Position numbers and translations under genes: made by a program. DNA of 64,000 nucleotides from Saksenaea vasiformis B4078 (taxonomy: Eukaryota; Mucoromycota; Mucoromycetes; Mucorales; Saksenaeaceae): NCBI GenBank assembly GCA_000697055.1, contig JNDT01002417.1:42257-106256 (forward strand). Direction: 5' to 3'. The notes beneath the pieces were generated by a model. The model ran no database searches. It was not told the DNA's origin and saw nothing but the letters and a program-made list of their open reading frames with translations. Positions 62,783-64,000 of the stretch are shown piece by piece; positions within the stretch are counted from its first letter, which is position 1, and every line of letters begins with the position of its first letter.

Positions 62783-64000
62783 TTAATCTACGATGAGAGG
62801 TAGAACTCTGGTGGTAAATTTCTTTACCTCTTCATCTGCCTCCCATGCGTCCTTCCCTTTGCTGTAAGCCTCTATGTATTGCTTGCAGCGCTTGAAATAC
62901 CTTCGGATATTCGTCGGTACTTCATCAGGTGGGGATGCGCTGTCTAGACAGGCAGGCAGGTGCTTCTGAAGGCCTTTAAATGTGTAGTCGCATTTGATAC
63001 GCACTTCCCTTTTCACGTCGGCCCGATATCTCTCGATCCAATTACATTCGTAGTGAAACTTTGGATAAAGATCGAAGAGCAAATGACGTTTAAGCAGCGT
63101 TTCTTGGAGCGCTGAACGCTGGAACTTGAAGTCATCTTGCTCTGCAAGGCAATGATATGCGCAGCATTCAGTGTTATTACTGTTTTCTGCTCTATTTTCA
63201 CAGCGAAGTCTCAGTTCCGTCCTTCCTTTCCAGGAGAATTGTCATTATCGTGCCACAGGTTTCTCTCCTGTAGAATCGCCTTCACTCCCTTGAATTCTTC
63301 GTAAACCCTTTTCTTTCCGGATTTGGTATTCGCTTCTCGCTGTCGATAAAATGTCTGCCGATGGGTGCGACCTTGATAGACAAATGTCGTGTCTCTAAAT
63401 CGGAACTTATCTCTGGAGGGGTCGTATGTCTTTGGCCAAAGGGTCATGCGCGACGCTACCAGAGCATCAGGTGCGAAAGCCGTATGATTTGACGACTGTT
63501 CAAACAGAAATACGCCCATGCAGTCAGGATGAAGGGCTTTGAAGATTGGGATGACCTGCTCTTCCAATTGCTTGACTAGATCCTTAGCAGACCAGTATCC
63601 TTCTCGATTGGATCCGGCATGGAACATTGTGCGAGAGATTGCGCCATTATGGCGCATCGTACCGTGACAAGGGCATTGAAATTCACTCACCATAGTTGAC
63701 AAACCAGGTCCTTTCGGCTTAATCTGCGTTTCGTTGTCTTAAAACCATCCTTTTTCCTTGCCATCGTTGGCGTAAAACCTCGATTCATCATGAGTAACCA
63801 TGATGTATTTCTTACCTTTCTGCTGACCAGGCATTTGCAAGATTGGTTCAATGACTGTTTCCAGACCATCTTCTTCATAATCATCTGCCATTTTCAACCG
63901 ATTCATCATACGCAACGCCCAAGCGTTTCGGCACTCCACCACGTCAGGCCTCTCGTGGCCATCAAAGTAAATCCCCTTAATGTTTTTGCGGAAATTGAAG
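62783..64000 (-). pseudogene. DDE-superfamily DNA transposase, broken, cut by the window edge
   Basis: Enters from the right edge with FDGHERPDVVECRNAWALRM, then VTHDESRFYANDGKEKGWF (first catalytic Asp region). An in-frame TAA at 63739-63741 is followed by KPKGPGLSTMVSEFQCPCHG, SAKDLVKQLEEQVIPIFKAL and FLFEQSSNHTAFAPDAL. A frame change near 63211 leads to ECCAYHCLAEQDDFKFQRSA, KFHYECNWIERYRADVKREV (final Glu) and a stop at 62783. The pattern is that of fungal transposases with HERPDVV and YPKFHCELNFIE blocks. The second catalytic position reads FLFEQ, where related enzymes have Asp, so the copy is probably dead on three counts. Confidence 0.8.

Overview
The window looks like nuclear DNA of an early-diverging filamentous fungus, most likely Mucoromycota/Mucorales (inference). 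Protein-coding genes are packed on both strands with 50-200 bp spacers, introns are short GT-AG introns of about 45-120 nt, the DNA is AT-rich with many poly-A/T runs, and the gene set (EDC3, MGM1, DHH1, DBR1, CSN3, RIB1, ATX1, SYS1) is eukaryotic. No rRNA, tRNA or CRISPR array was recognised.

Region 1 (about 1.3-38.1 kb) is a dense housekeeping block. In order: EDC3 (+), MGM1/OPA1 dynamin (-), ribosomal protein uL1 (-), a small mitochondrial-type protein (-), the PP2A catalytic subunit (-), a SNF2/STH1-type remodeller without a bromodomain (+), a small unknown protein (+), a TCERG1-like WW/FF protein (-), DBR1 (+), DHH1/DDX6 (-), a tiny two-exon gene (-), RIB1 GTP cyclohydrolase II (+), the MOCS2A/MoaD sulfur carrier (-), a Fanzor-type gene (+), ATX1 (+), CSN3 (+), a universal-stress-domain protein (-) and HARS (-). 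RNA turnover is well represented: EDC3 and DHH1 both act in decapping, and DBR1 debranches introns.

The most notable gene in Region 1 is the intron-rich Fanzor (eukaryotic TnpB-like, RuvC plus zinc-ribbon) at 27,572-30,974. It sits between MOCS2A and ATX1. A 50-bp-armed foldback and a 41-bp tandem repeat lie upstream of it.

Region 2 (about 38.3-50 kb) is a mobile-element graveyard. Two diverged Ty3/Gypsy pol relics point away from each other. Between them lie two roughly 0.7-kb inverted arms around a frameshifted C2H2 zinc-finger gene. One arm carries an 83-bp hAT-type MITE, and the other arm supplies the matching empty site. Further right are a MULE-like transposase tail and a ubiquitin-protease-like gene split by a 1.09-kb element with a 9-bp target-site duplication.

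Region 3 (about 50-64 kb) is sparse. It holds unrecognised exons, a 502-residue membrane protein, a second Fanzor-like relic whose expected catalytic glutamate is glycine, SYS1 with a tandemly duplicated 3' end, and a decayed DDE transposase cut by the right edge.
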